A DNA stretch of 40,196 nucleotides, taken from an uncultured Lachnospiraceae bacterium. Lineage in GTDB: Bacteria > Bacillota > Clostridia > Lachnospirales > Lachnospiraceae. A program made the position numbers and the translations under genes. A model generated the notes under the pieces. The model saw only the letters and a program-made list of their open reading frames with translations. It was not told the DNA's origin and did not search any database. The stretch spans positions 1-40,196 of the forward strand of contig CAOKOL010000034.1 of the NCBI GenBank assembly GCA_948470335.1, in the 5' to 3' direction. Shown here piece after piece: positions 6,582-14,791 of this stretch (the stretch's first letter is position 1; the number at the start of each line of letters is the position of its first letter).

Positions 6582-7592
6582 TCAGAACTTCCCGGCCTTC
6601 GCCGCTTCCTCAATCGAAACCGCTACGGCTACCGTAGCCCCTACCATCGGATTATTTCCCATGCCGATCAGCCCCATCATTTCCACATGGGCGGGAACGG
6701 AAGATGATCCTGCGAACTGGGCGTCGGAGTGCATCCGGCCCATGGTGTCGGTCATGCCGTAGGAAGCGGGGCCTGCGGCCATGTTGTCCGGGTGAAGGGT
6801 ACGGCCGGTGCCGCCGCCGGAGGCCACGGAGAAATATTTTTTGCCCTGCTCGATGCATTCCTTTTTATAGGTGCCTGCCACGGGATGCTGGAACCGGGTG
6901 GGGTTGGTGGAATTTCCGGTGATGGATACGTCCACGCCTTCCTTGTGCATAATGGCCACGCCCTCTGTTACGTCATTGGCGCCGTAGCAGTTTACTTTGG
7001 CGCGCAGGCCGGTGGAGTAAGGTTTTCTGAACAGTTCCTTCACCTGGCCGGTGTAGTAGTCCATCTCGGTTTCCACATAGGTAAAGCCGTTGATTCTGGA
7101 AATAATCTGCGCGGCATCTTTTCCAAGGCCGTTCAGGATGACCCGAAGCGGTTTCTGACGCACTTTGTTTGCCTTCTCGGCGATACCGATGGCGCCTTCC
7201 GCTGCGGCAAAAGATTCATGGCCTGCCAGGAAGCAGAAGCACTCGGTTTCTTCCTCCAGAAGCATCTTGCCCAGGTTGCCGTGGCCCAGGCCTACCTTTC
7301 TCTGATCTGCTACGGAGCCGGGGATACAGAATGCCTGTAAGCCCTCGCCGATGGCGGCAGCGGCGTCCGCAGCTCTTTTGCAGCCTTTTTTGATGGCGAT
7401 GGCGGCGCCTACGGTGTAGGCCCAGCACGCGTTTTCAAAGCAGATGGGCTGGATGCCTTTTACCTGGTCGTATACGTTCAGACCGGCATCCTTTGTGATT
7501 TTTTCCGCTTCTTCTATGGATGCAATGCCGTAGCTGCTTAACACGGCATTGATTTTGTCAATTCTTCTCTCATATGATTCAAATAAAGCCAT
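6582..7592 (-). CDS. GGGtGRT protein
   Basis: A 336-residue protein of the family named for its conserved GGGTGRT motif, at residues 259-265 (VASGGGTGRTLHPDN). It has many cysteines (51, 56, 71, 89, 118, 120, 202, 246) and glycine-rich stretches (GLGHGNLGKM, GMGNNPMVG). The family is common in anaerobic Firmicutes and, to my knowledge, has no established biochemical role. The gene lies 17 bp after a NifU-like gene and has a clean ribosome site (GGGAGGA, then eight bases, then ATG). The two are almost certainly cotranscribed and work together, plausibly on an iron-sulfur or redox-related assembly. Function is unknown; the family call is confident. Confidence 0.93.
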   Translation of the reverse strand: MALFESYERRIDKINAVLSSYGIASIEEAEKITKDAGLNVYDQVKGIQPICFENACWAYTVGAAIAIKKGCKRAADAAAAIGEGLQAFCIPGSVADQRKVGLGHGNLGKMLLEEETECFCFLAGHESFAAAEGAIGIAEKANKVRQKPLRVILNGLGKDAAQIISRINGFTYVETEMDYYTGQVKELFRKPYSTGLRAKVNCYGANDVTEGVAIMHKEGVDVSITGNSTNPTRFQHPVAGTYKKECIEQGKKYFSVASGGGTGRTLHPDNMAAGPASYGMTDTMGRMHSDAQFAGSSSVPAHVEMMGLIGMGNNPMVGATVAVAVSIEEAAKAGKF

Positions 7593-7609
7593 CTGTCTAT
7601 CCTCCCTGA

Positions 7610-8314
7610 TTATTTAATCACTTCATCTGTTCTGGGGTCAATGATCTTCGCCGCGTCGTCCACACGTCCGTACTGGCCCTTTGCCTTTTCCCAGGCGGTG
7701 TTGGGGTCGTCGCCCTTCTTGATAAAGTCGGTCATCTTTCCAAGGCTTACGAACTGGTAGCCGATAATCATGTCTTCTTCGTCCAGGGCGATGCCGGTTA
7801 CATAGCCTTCGGCCATCTCCAGATAGCGGGGGCCTTTTTTCAGGGTTCCGTACATGGTTCCCACCTGGGAGCGCAGCCCCTTGCCCAGATCTTCCAGGCC
7901 GGCGCCGATGGGCAGGCCGTCCTCAGAAAAGGCGCTCTGGCTTCTTCCGTATACGATCTGTAAAAACAATTCTCTCATGGCAGTATTGATAGCGTCGCAT
8001 ACCAGGTCGGTGTTCAATGCTTCCAGGATGGTTCTGCCCGGCAGGATTTCAGAGGCCATGGCGGCGGAGTGGGTCATACCGGAACATCCGATGGTTTCCA
8101 CCAGCGCTTCCTGGATGATCCCTTCTTTTACGTTCAGAGTCAGCTTGCATGCACCCTGCTGGGGAGCGCACCAGCCGATGCCGTGGGTTAAGCCGGAGAT
8201 ATCCTTTACCTCTTTCGCCTTTACCCATTTCGCTTCTTCCGGGATCGGAGCCGCGCCATGGGCTACGCCCTGTGCCACAGTGCACATTTTTTCTACTTCA
8301 TGAGAATAAATCAT
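7610..8314 (-). CDS. NifU-like iron-sulfur scaffold family protein
   Basis: A 234-residue protein resembling the NifU/IscU scaffold fold. Cysteines occur in GIGWCAP, QGACKL, IGCSGM and LVCDAIN, spaced as in scaffold proteins that bind a transient cluster. The C-terminal half (YVTGIALDEEDMI onward) is an extra domain not found in short IscU proteins. The start at 8314 is chosen because AAAGGAG lies nine bases before it; an open extension to 8560 lacks such a site and reads like non-coding sequence. It sits immediately before the GGGtGRT gene, a pairing I recall from other clostridial genomes. Whether it assembles clusters in vivo is inference. Confidence 0.88.
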   Translation of the reverse strand: MIYSHEVEKMCTVAQGVAHGAAPIPEEAKWVKAKEVKDISGLTHGIGWCAPQQGACKLTLNVKEGIIQEALVETIGCSGMTHSAAMASEILPGRTILEALNTDLVCDAINTAMRELFLQIVYGRSQSAFSEDGLPIGAGLEDLGKGLRSQVGTMYGTLKKGPRYLEMAEGYVTGIALDEEDMIIGYQFVSLGKMTDFIKKGDDPNTAWEKAKGQYGRVDDAAKIIDPRTDEVIK

Positions 8315-8692
8315 TGTAAAACTCCTTTCATCAATGGTGATGTCTGTTAAATTCCATGACAGCTTTTTCGATCTGCGCTGTCCCCGCCGCCGGCCGTGGT
8401 ATGTCCGTAATCCGGGGAGGGGCGCGCTTTTTGCCGCCGCTGGTCTGGCGTACCGGTATGCTGACAAAAAGGCAGTCAGTACGCCGGGTATGTATATCAT
8501 CACGGGTGTGTTTACAGCCGTGACGGAAACAGGGTTCGTTTCTATTTTCTCATAAATCAAATTGTTCGTCTATCGTGAAATTCACTATTTTTTGGTGAAA
8601 ATCTCCCCGTTTCACAGCACGGCTGACATGGGACGGGGTATCCCTTTCGGACCGGCCGTTCGGAGGGTTGGAGAAACAGCATTTTCGGCAGG
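8315..8692 (-). other. Leader region of the NifU-like/GGGtGRT operon
   Basis: This 378-bp gap has no convincing gene. It holds a nested inverted repeat at 8447-8485: GGCGTAC / GTACGCC enclosing CTGAC / GTCAG. It lies about 130 nt before the NifU-like start, where it could shape the mRNA leader. There is no U-run, so it is not a simple terminator. A weak promoter (TTCACG, 17 bp, TTTATG) may lie near 8580-8550 on the minus strand. I do not recognise a known riboswitch. Confidence 0.35.
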
Positions 8693-9250
8693 TCAGAGCT
8701 TTTCTGCCAGTGTCCGGATGCGTTCCATGGCATCGGGGTAATCCGAGAGGGTTTTGTGGTCGCTGTCGGATATGGTGATGACATCCAGACATTGGGCGTT
8801 CAGATCGTCCAGCAGGCATTTCAGCGGCGCGATCTCGGAGACAAACTGTTCGGGAAAAGCGGGAGCCCCTCCTGTCAGCAGGATGGCGCCGGTGCGCTGC
8901 TTCTGGTCGGTCATATCCCGGCGGACCGCTTTCGCCCAGTAGACCTGACACCGGTCCAGCACCAGCTTCATCGGGGCCGGAACAGAATGGAAGTAGGAAG
9001 GGGCGGCCATAATGATGGAGTCCGCTTCCTCCAGCTTTTTGTAAATGTCGTCCATATCGTCGTGAATGGCGCATTCCTTTACTTCCCAGCAGTGGCGGCA
9101 GTCCATGCAGGGGGAAATGTTTTTCAGCCGGTAGCAGTCGATCAGCTCGACCTCCGATTTTCCGGCAAGCTGTTCTGTCAGCAGTTTTACCATGGACATG
9201 GTATGGCCTTTTTTTCGGGCGGAGCCGAATAGGATTAGGGTTTTTTTCAT
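8693..9250 (-). CDS. Flavodoxin family NAD(P)H-dependent reductase
   Basis: A 185-residue flavodoxin-fold protein of the NADPH-dependent FMN reductase type. The N-terminal FMN phosphate loop is GSARKKGHT (residues 9-17). A central PCMDCRHCWEVKECAIHDDM segment has four cysteines, typical of the iron-sulfur-flavoprotein-like branch. The second FMN contact is MAAPSYFHSVPAPMK. Such proteins reduce quinones, nitro compounds or act as electron carriers. It may feed electrons to the NifU-like/GGGtGRT pair downstream, though a 378-bp gap separates them. The start ATG follows AAAGAGG. Confidence 0.9.
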   Translation of the reverse strand: MKKTLILFGSARKKGHTMSMVKLLTEQLAGKSEVELIDCYRLKNISPCMDCRHCWEVKECAIHDDMDDIYKKLEEADSIIMAAPSYFHSVPAPMKLVLDRCQVYWAKAVRRDMTDQKQRTGAILLTGGAPAFPEQFVSEIAPLKCLLDDLNAQCLDVITISDSDHKTLSDYPDAMERIRTLAEKL

Positions 9251-9292
9251 ATGTGCCTCTTTTCTATTGCAGGGTTGACATTGTCATGATGA

Positions 9293-9727
9293 TTACTTTA
9301 TCACATATTTAGTGCCCCTTCCTCTGCTTTCAATTTTCACAACACCTTTTTTACCCATCTCTTTCAGTAATTGTGTTGTCTTTGATTTACCAAACGGGGC
9401 GTAAGGAGCAATTTCGCTAATTGATTTCAGCATTGTTTTACTTAAAATTTTATATATTTTTCTTTCGTCTTCCGTTAAATTCAAATTTTTCTCAAAAACT
9501 GGAAGTACAATCTTAATTGCATTTTCCGACACTTCAAAATCCGGCTGCTTCAATCCTTCTTCATAGAGCTGCTTTATCCGTGTAATTCCTGTACCGAATA
9601 TTTCGACAAACCCCAGCCTGTAAAATACATTTGCAAGATTTCTATTTCTTAAGACTGAAAGTTTCCCTGATAAATACTCATCTTCTGTGTTTCCATTTCC
9701 TGTCACATTCTGAAGAGTGAGATAGTA
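9293..9727 (-). pseudogene. C-terminal stub of an AlbA_2 / HATPase_c_4 protein
   Basis: About 144 codons match the C-terminal third of Schlafen-AlbA_2-type putative transcriptional regulators. Marks are DEYLSGKLSVLRNRNLANVF and GFVEIFGTGITRI, then a winged-helix tail (LKEMGKKGVVKIESRG). The N-terminal AlbA_2 domain and most of the ATPase-like domain are missing. The upstream frame runs into the MFS gene in a shifted frame, so the junction falls at the MFS stop codon. No start codon with a ribosome site is visible. I read it as a truncated remnant left by a deletion or insertion joining the MFS gene to it. Confidence 0.75.
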
Positions 9728-9729
9728 CA

Positions 9730-10962
9730 CTATTTTCCTTTTGGCCGGTTTATTATTAAAAAAAGGCCGATGGACAAAATCCCCGTCAGCAGATACAATT
9801 CCCGGATCGCGAATACCGCGGACAAACCTGCCAGCAAAAATGACCCCACCGGAAGAGACGCACAGGCCAGCGCATTGAATATTCCGCTGATTCTTCCCAC
9901 AAAATCTGCCGGAATCCTGCTCACAAAGATGACCTGTACCATGACTCCGATCACGGAATTTACCACTCCAAAAGCAAATGCCGCCAAAAACAAACCGAGA
10001 TATTTTCCTTCGTCCGAAGGAATCGTTCCAATCAGAAGATAAACAAAATACAGCAGGCCGATCAGGATGCCTCCCCAAATCAATACCTGTTTTTCTGAAA
10101 TCCGCCGTGTGATAACTGGGAAAAGCAGGGCTCCTGCTATCATGCCGACGGTAATCGCTGTCCCGCCCACCGACATCGCGAATACATCCAGCCGCAGGTA
10201 TTCGCTGATATAGGCGGCCTGGAGATTCTCGATGGGCAGCGTACATAAATTTTGCGCCACACAGATTGCGCATACCATCATCGCCAGCCGGCTGGTTTTA
10301 AAATAAGTGAATCCTTCTTTGAGAGAGTCCGCATATCCTTTCATCCGAAACCGTTGTTTTTCATTGTTCTCCTCGTTCACCTTCAGCAATAAAAGCAGCA
10401 GGCCGGAAGCCAGAAACGTCACCGCATCCACAAACAATGCGCCGCCGATTCCAATGCTGCCGATGATGATGCCGGCGCAGCCCATTCCGACCAGCTCCGA
10501 AGCTCTCCGCACTCCCTGATCCATGGAAATGGCCGCCTTATAGTTTTCCTTTTTTAAGATCTGGGGAAGGATGGCCAGCCCGTTTGGAATCCGCAGTGCC
10601 TCAATAGAGGAATTCAGGAATGTAAGGACAAGCAGATGCCACGGCTTCAACACGCCAAACAGCATGCACAGGCCGGTGAGAAAGACCACCGCTCCCCGGG
10701 CAATATCGCAGATGACAATAACTCTTTTTTTACGGAAATATTCCGTCAGGGCGCCGCTAAACGGCTGAAACAGAACGGTTGGAACCATATTGACGCCCAG
10801 GATTACAGACAGCCAGGCCGTGGAGCCTGTCAGCTGGTAAACCATCCAGCTGTAGGCGATCGCATCCACAGAATCCCCGAACCGGCTGATCAGATTTGCC
10901 AGAATCATGTACCGGAAATTTTTTTCATGTTTTATGATATCCGTATACGCACCCAGTTTCAT
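9730..10962 (-). CDS. MFS transporter
   Basis: A 410-residue major facilitator with about twelve hydrophobic helices. It belongs to the MFS_3 / enterobactin-exporter-like group, with signs such as NLISRFGDSVDAIAYSWMVY at helix 1 and YFRKKRVIVICD in the loop between helices 2 and 3. Members export siderophores, macrolides or other small molecules; the substrate is unknown. I prefer the ATG at 10962 (GGAGG, eight bases, ATG) over the TTG two codons upstream. Its stop codon directly abuts the AlbA_2-type stub, so what followed this gene originally has been lost. Confidence 0.9.
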   Translation of the reverse strand: MKLGAYTDIIKHEKNFRYMILANLISRFGDSVDAIAYSWMVYQLTGSTAWLSVILGVNMVPTVLFQPFSGALTEYFRKKRVIVICDIARGAVVFLTGLCMLFGVLKPWHLLVLTFLNSSIEALRIPNGLAILPQILKKENYKAAISMDQGVRRASELVGMGCAGIIIGSIGIGGALFVDAVTFLASGLLLLLLKVNEENNEKQRFRMKGYADSLKEGFTYFKTSRLAMMVCAICVAQNLCTLPIENLQAAYISEYLRLDVFAMSVGGTAITVGMIAGALLFPVITRRISEKQVLIWGGILIGLLYFVYLLIGTIPSDEGKYLGLFLAAFAFGVVNSVIGVMVQVIFVSRIPADFVGRISGIFNALACASLPVGSFLLAGLSAVFAIRELYLLTGILSIGLFLIINRPKGK

Positions 10963-11185
10963 GCACAATTCCTCCCGCCATAGCTGCTCAGTTCTTCCGC
11001 TTTACAGGCATGTCCTTTTGTTTTTTCATATCTCATTTCAACCGCAGGTATCCTGCCCGGATCATTGGCGTTTTCTCCTGATTTGCCTTTCAATCGCAGG
11101 GCATATTTTTTCCGGCTTTATCCTTACCGCCCTGCGCTGCACCGATCTCACGTGCGGCAAGATAGGACAGAACACTGGCATAAAT

Positions 11186-12475
11186 CTACTTTTTAGCGGC
11201 CTCCATCGCCTGCACAATATCCTCAATAATATCTTCCGCATTCTCAATTCCCACCGAGAACCGGATCAGATCCGGCTTTACCCCTGCCTCCACCAGTTGT
11301 TCGTCATTTAACTGCCGGTGAGTGTGGCTGGCGGGGTGGAGAACGGAGGTGCGGGCGTCGGCCACATGGGTGACGATGGCGCCCAGCTTTAAACTGTCCA
11401 TAAACTTCACACAGGTTTCCCGCCCGCCTTTCAGGCCGAATACAACCACGCCGCAGGAACCGTCGGGCATATATTTCTGAGCCAGTTCGTGATAAGGATC
11501 GCCGGGCAGACCGGGATAGCAGACCCAACTGACGTTTTCATTTTTCTGTAAAAATTCGGCGACTTTCCTGGCGTTTTCACAGTGGCGGGGCATGCGCAGA
11601 TGCAGTGTCTCAAGTCCCAGGTTCAGCAGGAACGCGTCGTGAGGGGACTGGGAGGAGCCCAGGTCGCGCATCATCTGGGCGGTGGCTTTTGTGATAAACG
11701 CGTTCTTTCCAAATGCTTTCGTATAAATCAGGCCGTGATAGGATTCGTCAGGCGTGGTAAGGCCGGGGAATTTCTCTTTGTGGGCCTCCCAGTCAAAGTT
11801 TCCGCTGTCCACGATACAGCCGCCCAGAGAGACGGCGTGTCCGTCCATATATTTGGAAGTGGAATGGGTGACGATATCCGCGCCCCATTCAAAGGGACGG
11901 CAGTTGATGGGGGTGGCAAAGGTATTGTCCACAATCAGGGGTACGCCGTGGGAGTGGGCCAGCCGGGCAAATTTTTCGATGTCCAGCACCACCAGGGCGG
12001 GGTTGGAGACGGTTTCGCCGAATACGGCCTTGGTGTTGGGACGGAAAGCCTTTGCCAGTTCTTCTTCCGGCGCGTCGGGATCTACCAGGGTGACTTCCAC
12101 CCCCATTTTTTTCATGGTGACGGTAAACAGGTTGGAAGATCCGCCGTAAATGGTGGCGGAACTGATGATATGGTCTCCGGCGCCGGCAATGTTGAAGACC
12201 GCGTAAAAAGTGGCGGCCTGGCCGGAAGCTGTCAGCATGGCGGCATGTCCTCCCTCCAGCTCACAGATTTTCGCGGCTACCGCGTCGCAGGTGGGGTTTG
12301 CCAGCCGGGAATAAAAGTAGCCGTCTTCCTCCAGATCGAACAGCCGCCCCATCTGGCTGCTGTCCCCGTATTTGAATGTGGTGCTCTGGTAGATGGGCAC
12401 CACTCTGGCTTCCCCGCTTTTCGGGGTGTAGCCGCCCTGTACACAGATGGTTTCACGACGGAATTTGTTGTTCAT
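11186..12475 (-). CDS. metY: O-acetylhomoserine sulfhydrylase
   Basis: A 429-residue PLP enzyme of the Cys/Met metabolism family that converts O-acetyl-L-homoserine plus sulfide (or methanethiol) to homocysteine (or methionine). The PLP-binding lysine is K208 in HSTSKYMDGH. Other family marks are YSRLANPT, TASGQAATF and DNTFATP. The typical ~425-residue length and internal insertions separate it from shorter cystathionine gamma-synthases. AGGAGG lies nine bases before the ATG. Its leader contains a copy of the structured leader element (12485-12596) and no SAM riboswitch that I can see. No sulfur gene adjoins it; it appears to be transcribed alone. Confidence 0.95.
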   Translation of the reverse strand: MNNKFRRETICVQGGYTPKSGEARVVPIYQSTTFKYGDSSQMGRLFDLEEDGYFYSRLANPTCDAVAAKICELEGGHAAMLTASGQAATFYAVFNIAGAGDHIISSATIYGGSSNLFTVTMKKMGVEVTLVDPDAPEEELAKAFRPNTKAVFGETVSNPALVVLDIEKFARLAHSHGVPLIVDNTFATPINCRPFEWGADIVTHSTSKYMDGHAVSLGGCIVDSGNFDWEAHKEKFPGLTTPDESYHGLIYTKAFGKNAFITKATAQMMRDLGSSQSPHDAFLLNLGLETLHLRMPRHCENARKVAEFLQKNENVSWVCYPGLPGDPYHELAQKYMPDGSCGVVVFGLKGGRETCVKFMDSLKLGAIVTHVADARTSVLHPASHTHRQLNDEQLVEAGVKPDLIRFSVGIENAEDIIEDIVQAMEAAKK

Positions 12476-12484
12476 AAATAAAAT

Positions 12485-12596
12485 CCTCCTATTAAAAGTT
12501 CCGCTGCAGCCCTTCCATGCCTCCCTGAATCCGGAAGAATTTCTGGCCGCTGATGCGTCCGGAAATCCTTCCGGGGAATGATCGGGCTTCCGCTGA
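12485..12596 (-). promoter_or_regulatory. Structured leader element, metY copy
   Basis: On the minus strand, from CAGCGGAAGCCCG to GCAGCGGAAC, then TTTTAAT and the metY AGGAGG. A main hairpin pairs GGAAGGATTT (12572-12563) with AAATTCTTCC (12542-12533), with CGC / GCG inside around an AUCA loop and an A-G mismatch. An outer pair GCCC / GGGC (12587-12584 with 12512-12509) closes the element. Related copies precede araA, araD and tkt and lie at the right edge. Function is unknown; the position next to the ribosome site suggests translational control or a mobile leader. Confidence 0.75.
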
Positions 12597-12624
12597 TTAA
12601 AGTTTTGCTAATATTTTAATGATT

Positions 12625-14070
12625 TTATATCATCTCTCCGATATAATAAAACCCTTTTGCTTCTTTCAGCCGGACGGTTACGATGCTTCCCACCAGTTCC
12701 TTCGGTCCTTCAAAATGTACCATCAGGTTGTTGCTTAACCGGCCGGTAATCATGCCGGGCTGTTTATGGTCAATGTCCTCCACCAGCGCTTCCTGCACGG
12801 TTCCCGTATCCTTTCCGCACTGTCCGGCGGCAATGTCCTGGACTTCTTTCAGCAGACGGTCAAACCGGTCTTTTACGACTGCTTCCGGCACCTGGTTTTT
12901 CATGGCAGCCGCAGGGGTTCCTGTCCGTTTGGAATAGATAAAGGTAAAGGCGCTGTCAAAACGGACCTGCCGTACCACGTCCATGGTTTCCAGAAAATCT
13001 TCTTCCGTTTCCCCCGGGAATCCTACGATGATATCAGTGGTCAGGGAGATATCGGGGATTTCCCGCCGGATTTTCTTTGCCAGTGCCAGATACTGCTCTT
13101 TATCATACTTTCGGTTCATAATCTTTAAAATCCGGCTGCTGCCCGACTGGAGAGGCAGGTGAAGATGGCGGCAGATTTTCCGGGATTCTTTCATCACCCG
13201 GATCAGCTCGTCGGACAGATCTTTCGGGTGGGAGGTCATAAAGCGGATTCGCCGGATGCCCTCCACCGCTTCCGCCTGTTTTAACAACTGGGCGAAAGAA
13301 ATGGGATGCGCCAGGGTTTTTCCGTAAGAATTTACATTCTGTCCCAGCAGCATCACTTCGCGTACCCCGTCCGCGGCCAGATCTCTGATTTCCCGGAGGA
13401 TCTCCTCCGGTTCCCGGCTTCGTTCCCGGCCACGCACATAAGGAACGATGCAGTAGCTGCAGAAATTGTTGCAGCCATACATGATGTTCACGCCGGATTT
13501 AAAAGGGTATTTCCGCAGGGCGGGCAGATCCTCCACGATGGCGTCGGTGCTTTCCCAGATATCAACCACCATATTTTTTTCCGCTGCGCGGCGGTACAGA
13601 AGCTCCGCCAGCCGGAAAATATTGTGGGTGCCGAACAGCAGATCCACGAAGCCGTAGCTTTTGCGGATTTTTTCCACTGCCGATGGTTCCTGGATCATAC
13701 AGCCGCACAGGCCGATCAGCATATGGGGATTCTTTTTTTTCAGGGCGTGGAGATAGCCCAGACGGCCGTAAACACGCTGATTGGCATTGTCCCTGACGGT
13801 GCAGGTATTATAGATAACCAGGTCGGCTTCCTCCTTTTCCGAGATGCCAAAGCCGATCTGTTCCAGGATGCCCATCAGTTTTTCCGAGTCCTTGGCGTTC
13901 ATCTGACAGCCGAAGGTCCGGATGCAGGCGGACGGGGGACGGCTGTTTTCCTTTTCAAATCTCCGGGTCCATTCCCGGCATTTTGCCATGAAATAGTATT
14001 GCCTGGCCGGTTCCTTGGTGGGCGGTTCTGCATTTAGATCTATTTTAGCAAAATCAATTTCATTATACAT
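12625..14070 (-). CDS. miaB: tRNA-2-methylthio-N6-dimethylallyladenosine synthase
   Basis: A 481-residue radical-SAM methylthiotransferase that adds a methylthio group to i6A37 of tRNAs reading UNN codons. The UPF0004 domain has cysteines C55 (RTFGCQMN), C90 (YNTCTV) and C124 (LCGCMIQE) for one cluster. The radical-SAM cluster is C200-x3-C204-x2-C207 (CNNFCSYC). A TRAM RNA-binding domain occupies roughly 415-481. An extra N-terminal ~45 residues precede the first domain, as is common in clostridial MiaB. Everything needed for activity is visible. A decayed copy of its first ~50 codons lies upstream at 14411-14556. Confidence 0.96.
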   Translation of the reverse strand: MYNEIDFAKIDLNAEPPTKEPARQYYFMAKCREWTRRFEKENSRPPSACIRTFGCQMNAKDSEKLMGILEQIGFGISEKEEADLVIYNTCTVRDNANQRVYGRLGYLHALKKKNPHMLIGLCGCMIQEPSAVEKIRKSYGFVDLLFGTHNIFRLAELLYRRAAEKNMVVDIWESTDAIVEDLPALRKYPFKSGVNIMYGCNNFCSYCIVPYVRGRERSREPEEILREIRDLAADGVREVMLLGQNVNSYGKTLAHPISFAQLLKQAEAVEGIRRIRFMTSHPKDLSDELIRVMKESRKICRHLHLPLQSGSSRILKIMNRKYDKEQYLALAKKIRREIPDISLTTDIIVGFPGETEEDFLETMDVVRQVRFDSAFTFIYSKRTGTPAAAMKNQVPEAVVKDRFDRLLKEVQDIAAGQCGKDTGTVQEALVEDIDHKQPGMITGRLSNNLMVHFEGPKELVGSIVTVRLKEAKGFYYIGEMI

Positions 14071-14298
14071 TTCTCTTGACTTTTTCCTCTCTAAACATAC
14101 AATATCTAAAAAGAAGCGTTTTTTACCGTACAGCTTTAAAGATCAAGCGGGGTGCTCGTTTCTTTTTTTATGTTTATAATATCATATAGATACAATTTCT
14201 TATTCACCGCATGTCTTATAACATTTTTCTGTCGCAATATTTTTTAAATCAATATAAGAATCCATCTTTCATCTTTTTATTGATTGTTTCTTACTTTC
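14071..14298. other. AT-rich gap upstream of miaB
   Basis: A low-GC stretch unlike its surroundings, with many T tracts. It should contain the miaB promoter on the minus strand; a TATAAA-like -10 near 14175 has no convincing -35. I see no gene, tRNA or repeat here. The composition and the adjoining pseudogene pieces suggest a scar from foreign DNA. Confidence 0.4.
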
Positions 14299-14429
14299 TT
14301 AATCCCAATTTATTGCATCATGGGAAATTGTCCCGTTTTTTGCCCGGTCTTTTCTCCCCTCCAGAATGGCCTCTATTTCATCCGGTTCCGGAACTTCCTC
14401 CGGAATAAATTTAATGATAAGTCTGGCAG
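14299..14429 (-). pseudogene. Antitoxin-like C-terminal tail fragment
   Basis: In one minus-strand frame the sequence reads ARLIIKFIPEEVPEPDEIEA, then GRKDRAKNGTISHDAINWD and a TAA. An acidic tail ending in a SHxxINWD-type motif resembles the toxin-binding C-termini of Firmicute type II antitoxins (Phd/RelB-like). No start codon or DNA-binding domain precedes it; instead, miaB-derived sequence runs into it. The likeness is from memory of the motif only, so the identity is tentative, but the clean stop after the motif supports a once-real protein end. Confidence 0.4.
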
Positions 14430-14556
14430 CCGAAAGTCCGGATGCAGACGGCTGGGGGCAGGCTGTTTTCCTGCTCGACTCTCCGGGCCCGTTCCCGGCA
14501 CTTTTCCATGAAGTAATACTGCCGGGCCGGTTCTTCCTGAGGCGGTTCTTTGGTTA
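14411..14556 (-). pseudogene. miaB: Decayed duplicate of the miaB 5' end
   Basis: The minus-strand frame encodes TKEPPQEEPARQYYFMEKCR, then a variable stretch and PPAVCIRTFGCQ before TYH and a stop (14413-14411). The intact MiaB N-terminus has TKEPARQYYFMAKCR, then PPSACIRTFGCQMN. About 48 codons are thus duplicated with substitutions and one small insertion. The copy breaks at the first cluster cysteine and joins the antitoxin-like tail in another frame. No function is expected. It points to a past recombination between miaB genes or insertion of a foreign miaB fragment. Confidence 0.75.
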
Positions 14557-14791
14557 AATGTATGGTGTTTAAACCGGACCGATCTGCATGTATGAGGGTT
14601 TCTTTCCTAAATATAATAAATTCAGCTTGGAAAATGGGATGATATGAGTATACTTCATGTCACACTGTTTTTCAACAAAGAGATTTCAGATTGTATTTTA
14701 TTATCCGAAATGATATATTAACTTTAAAAAAGTGACGGATGACTGGGACCAATGTAGATCAGATTCGGATATCATGCCGGGAGGTAAAGGG

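Noticed and set aside
8315..8560. N-terminal extension of the NifU-like protein to 8560
   Set aside because: The extra 82 codons are basic and low in family likeness, while the ATG at 8314 has a strong AAAGGAG nine bases upstream and begins the conserved sequence.
9728..10273. Longer open frame continuous with the AlbA_2-type stub
   Set aside because: It lies on the same strand as the MFS gene in another frame and has no protein likeness; only the part after the MFS stop is real.
11095..11136. CGCAGGGC/GCCCTGCG repeat after metY as a terminator
   Set aside because: The stem is perfect but the loop is 26 nt and no U-run follows on the minus strand, so I could not support termination.
12485..12596. 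SAM or other S-box type riboswitch before metY
   Set aside because: The S-box core motifs are absent, and the same element precedes arabinose genes.
14211..14557. Plus-strand open frames in the miaB-duplicate region
   Set aside because: They are the complement of the decayed miaB fragment and match the antisense frame of the intact miaB gene.
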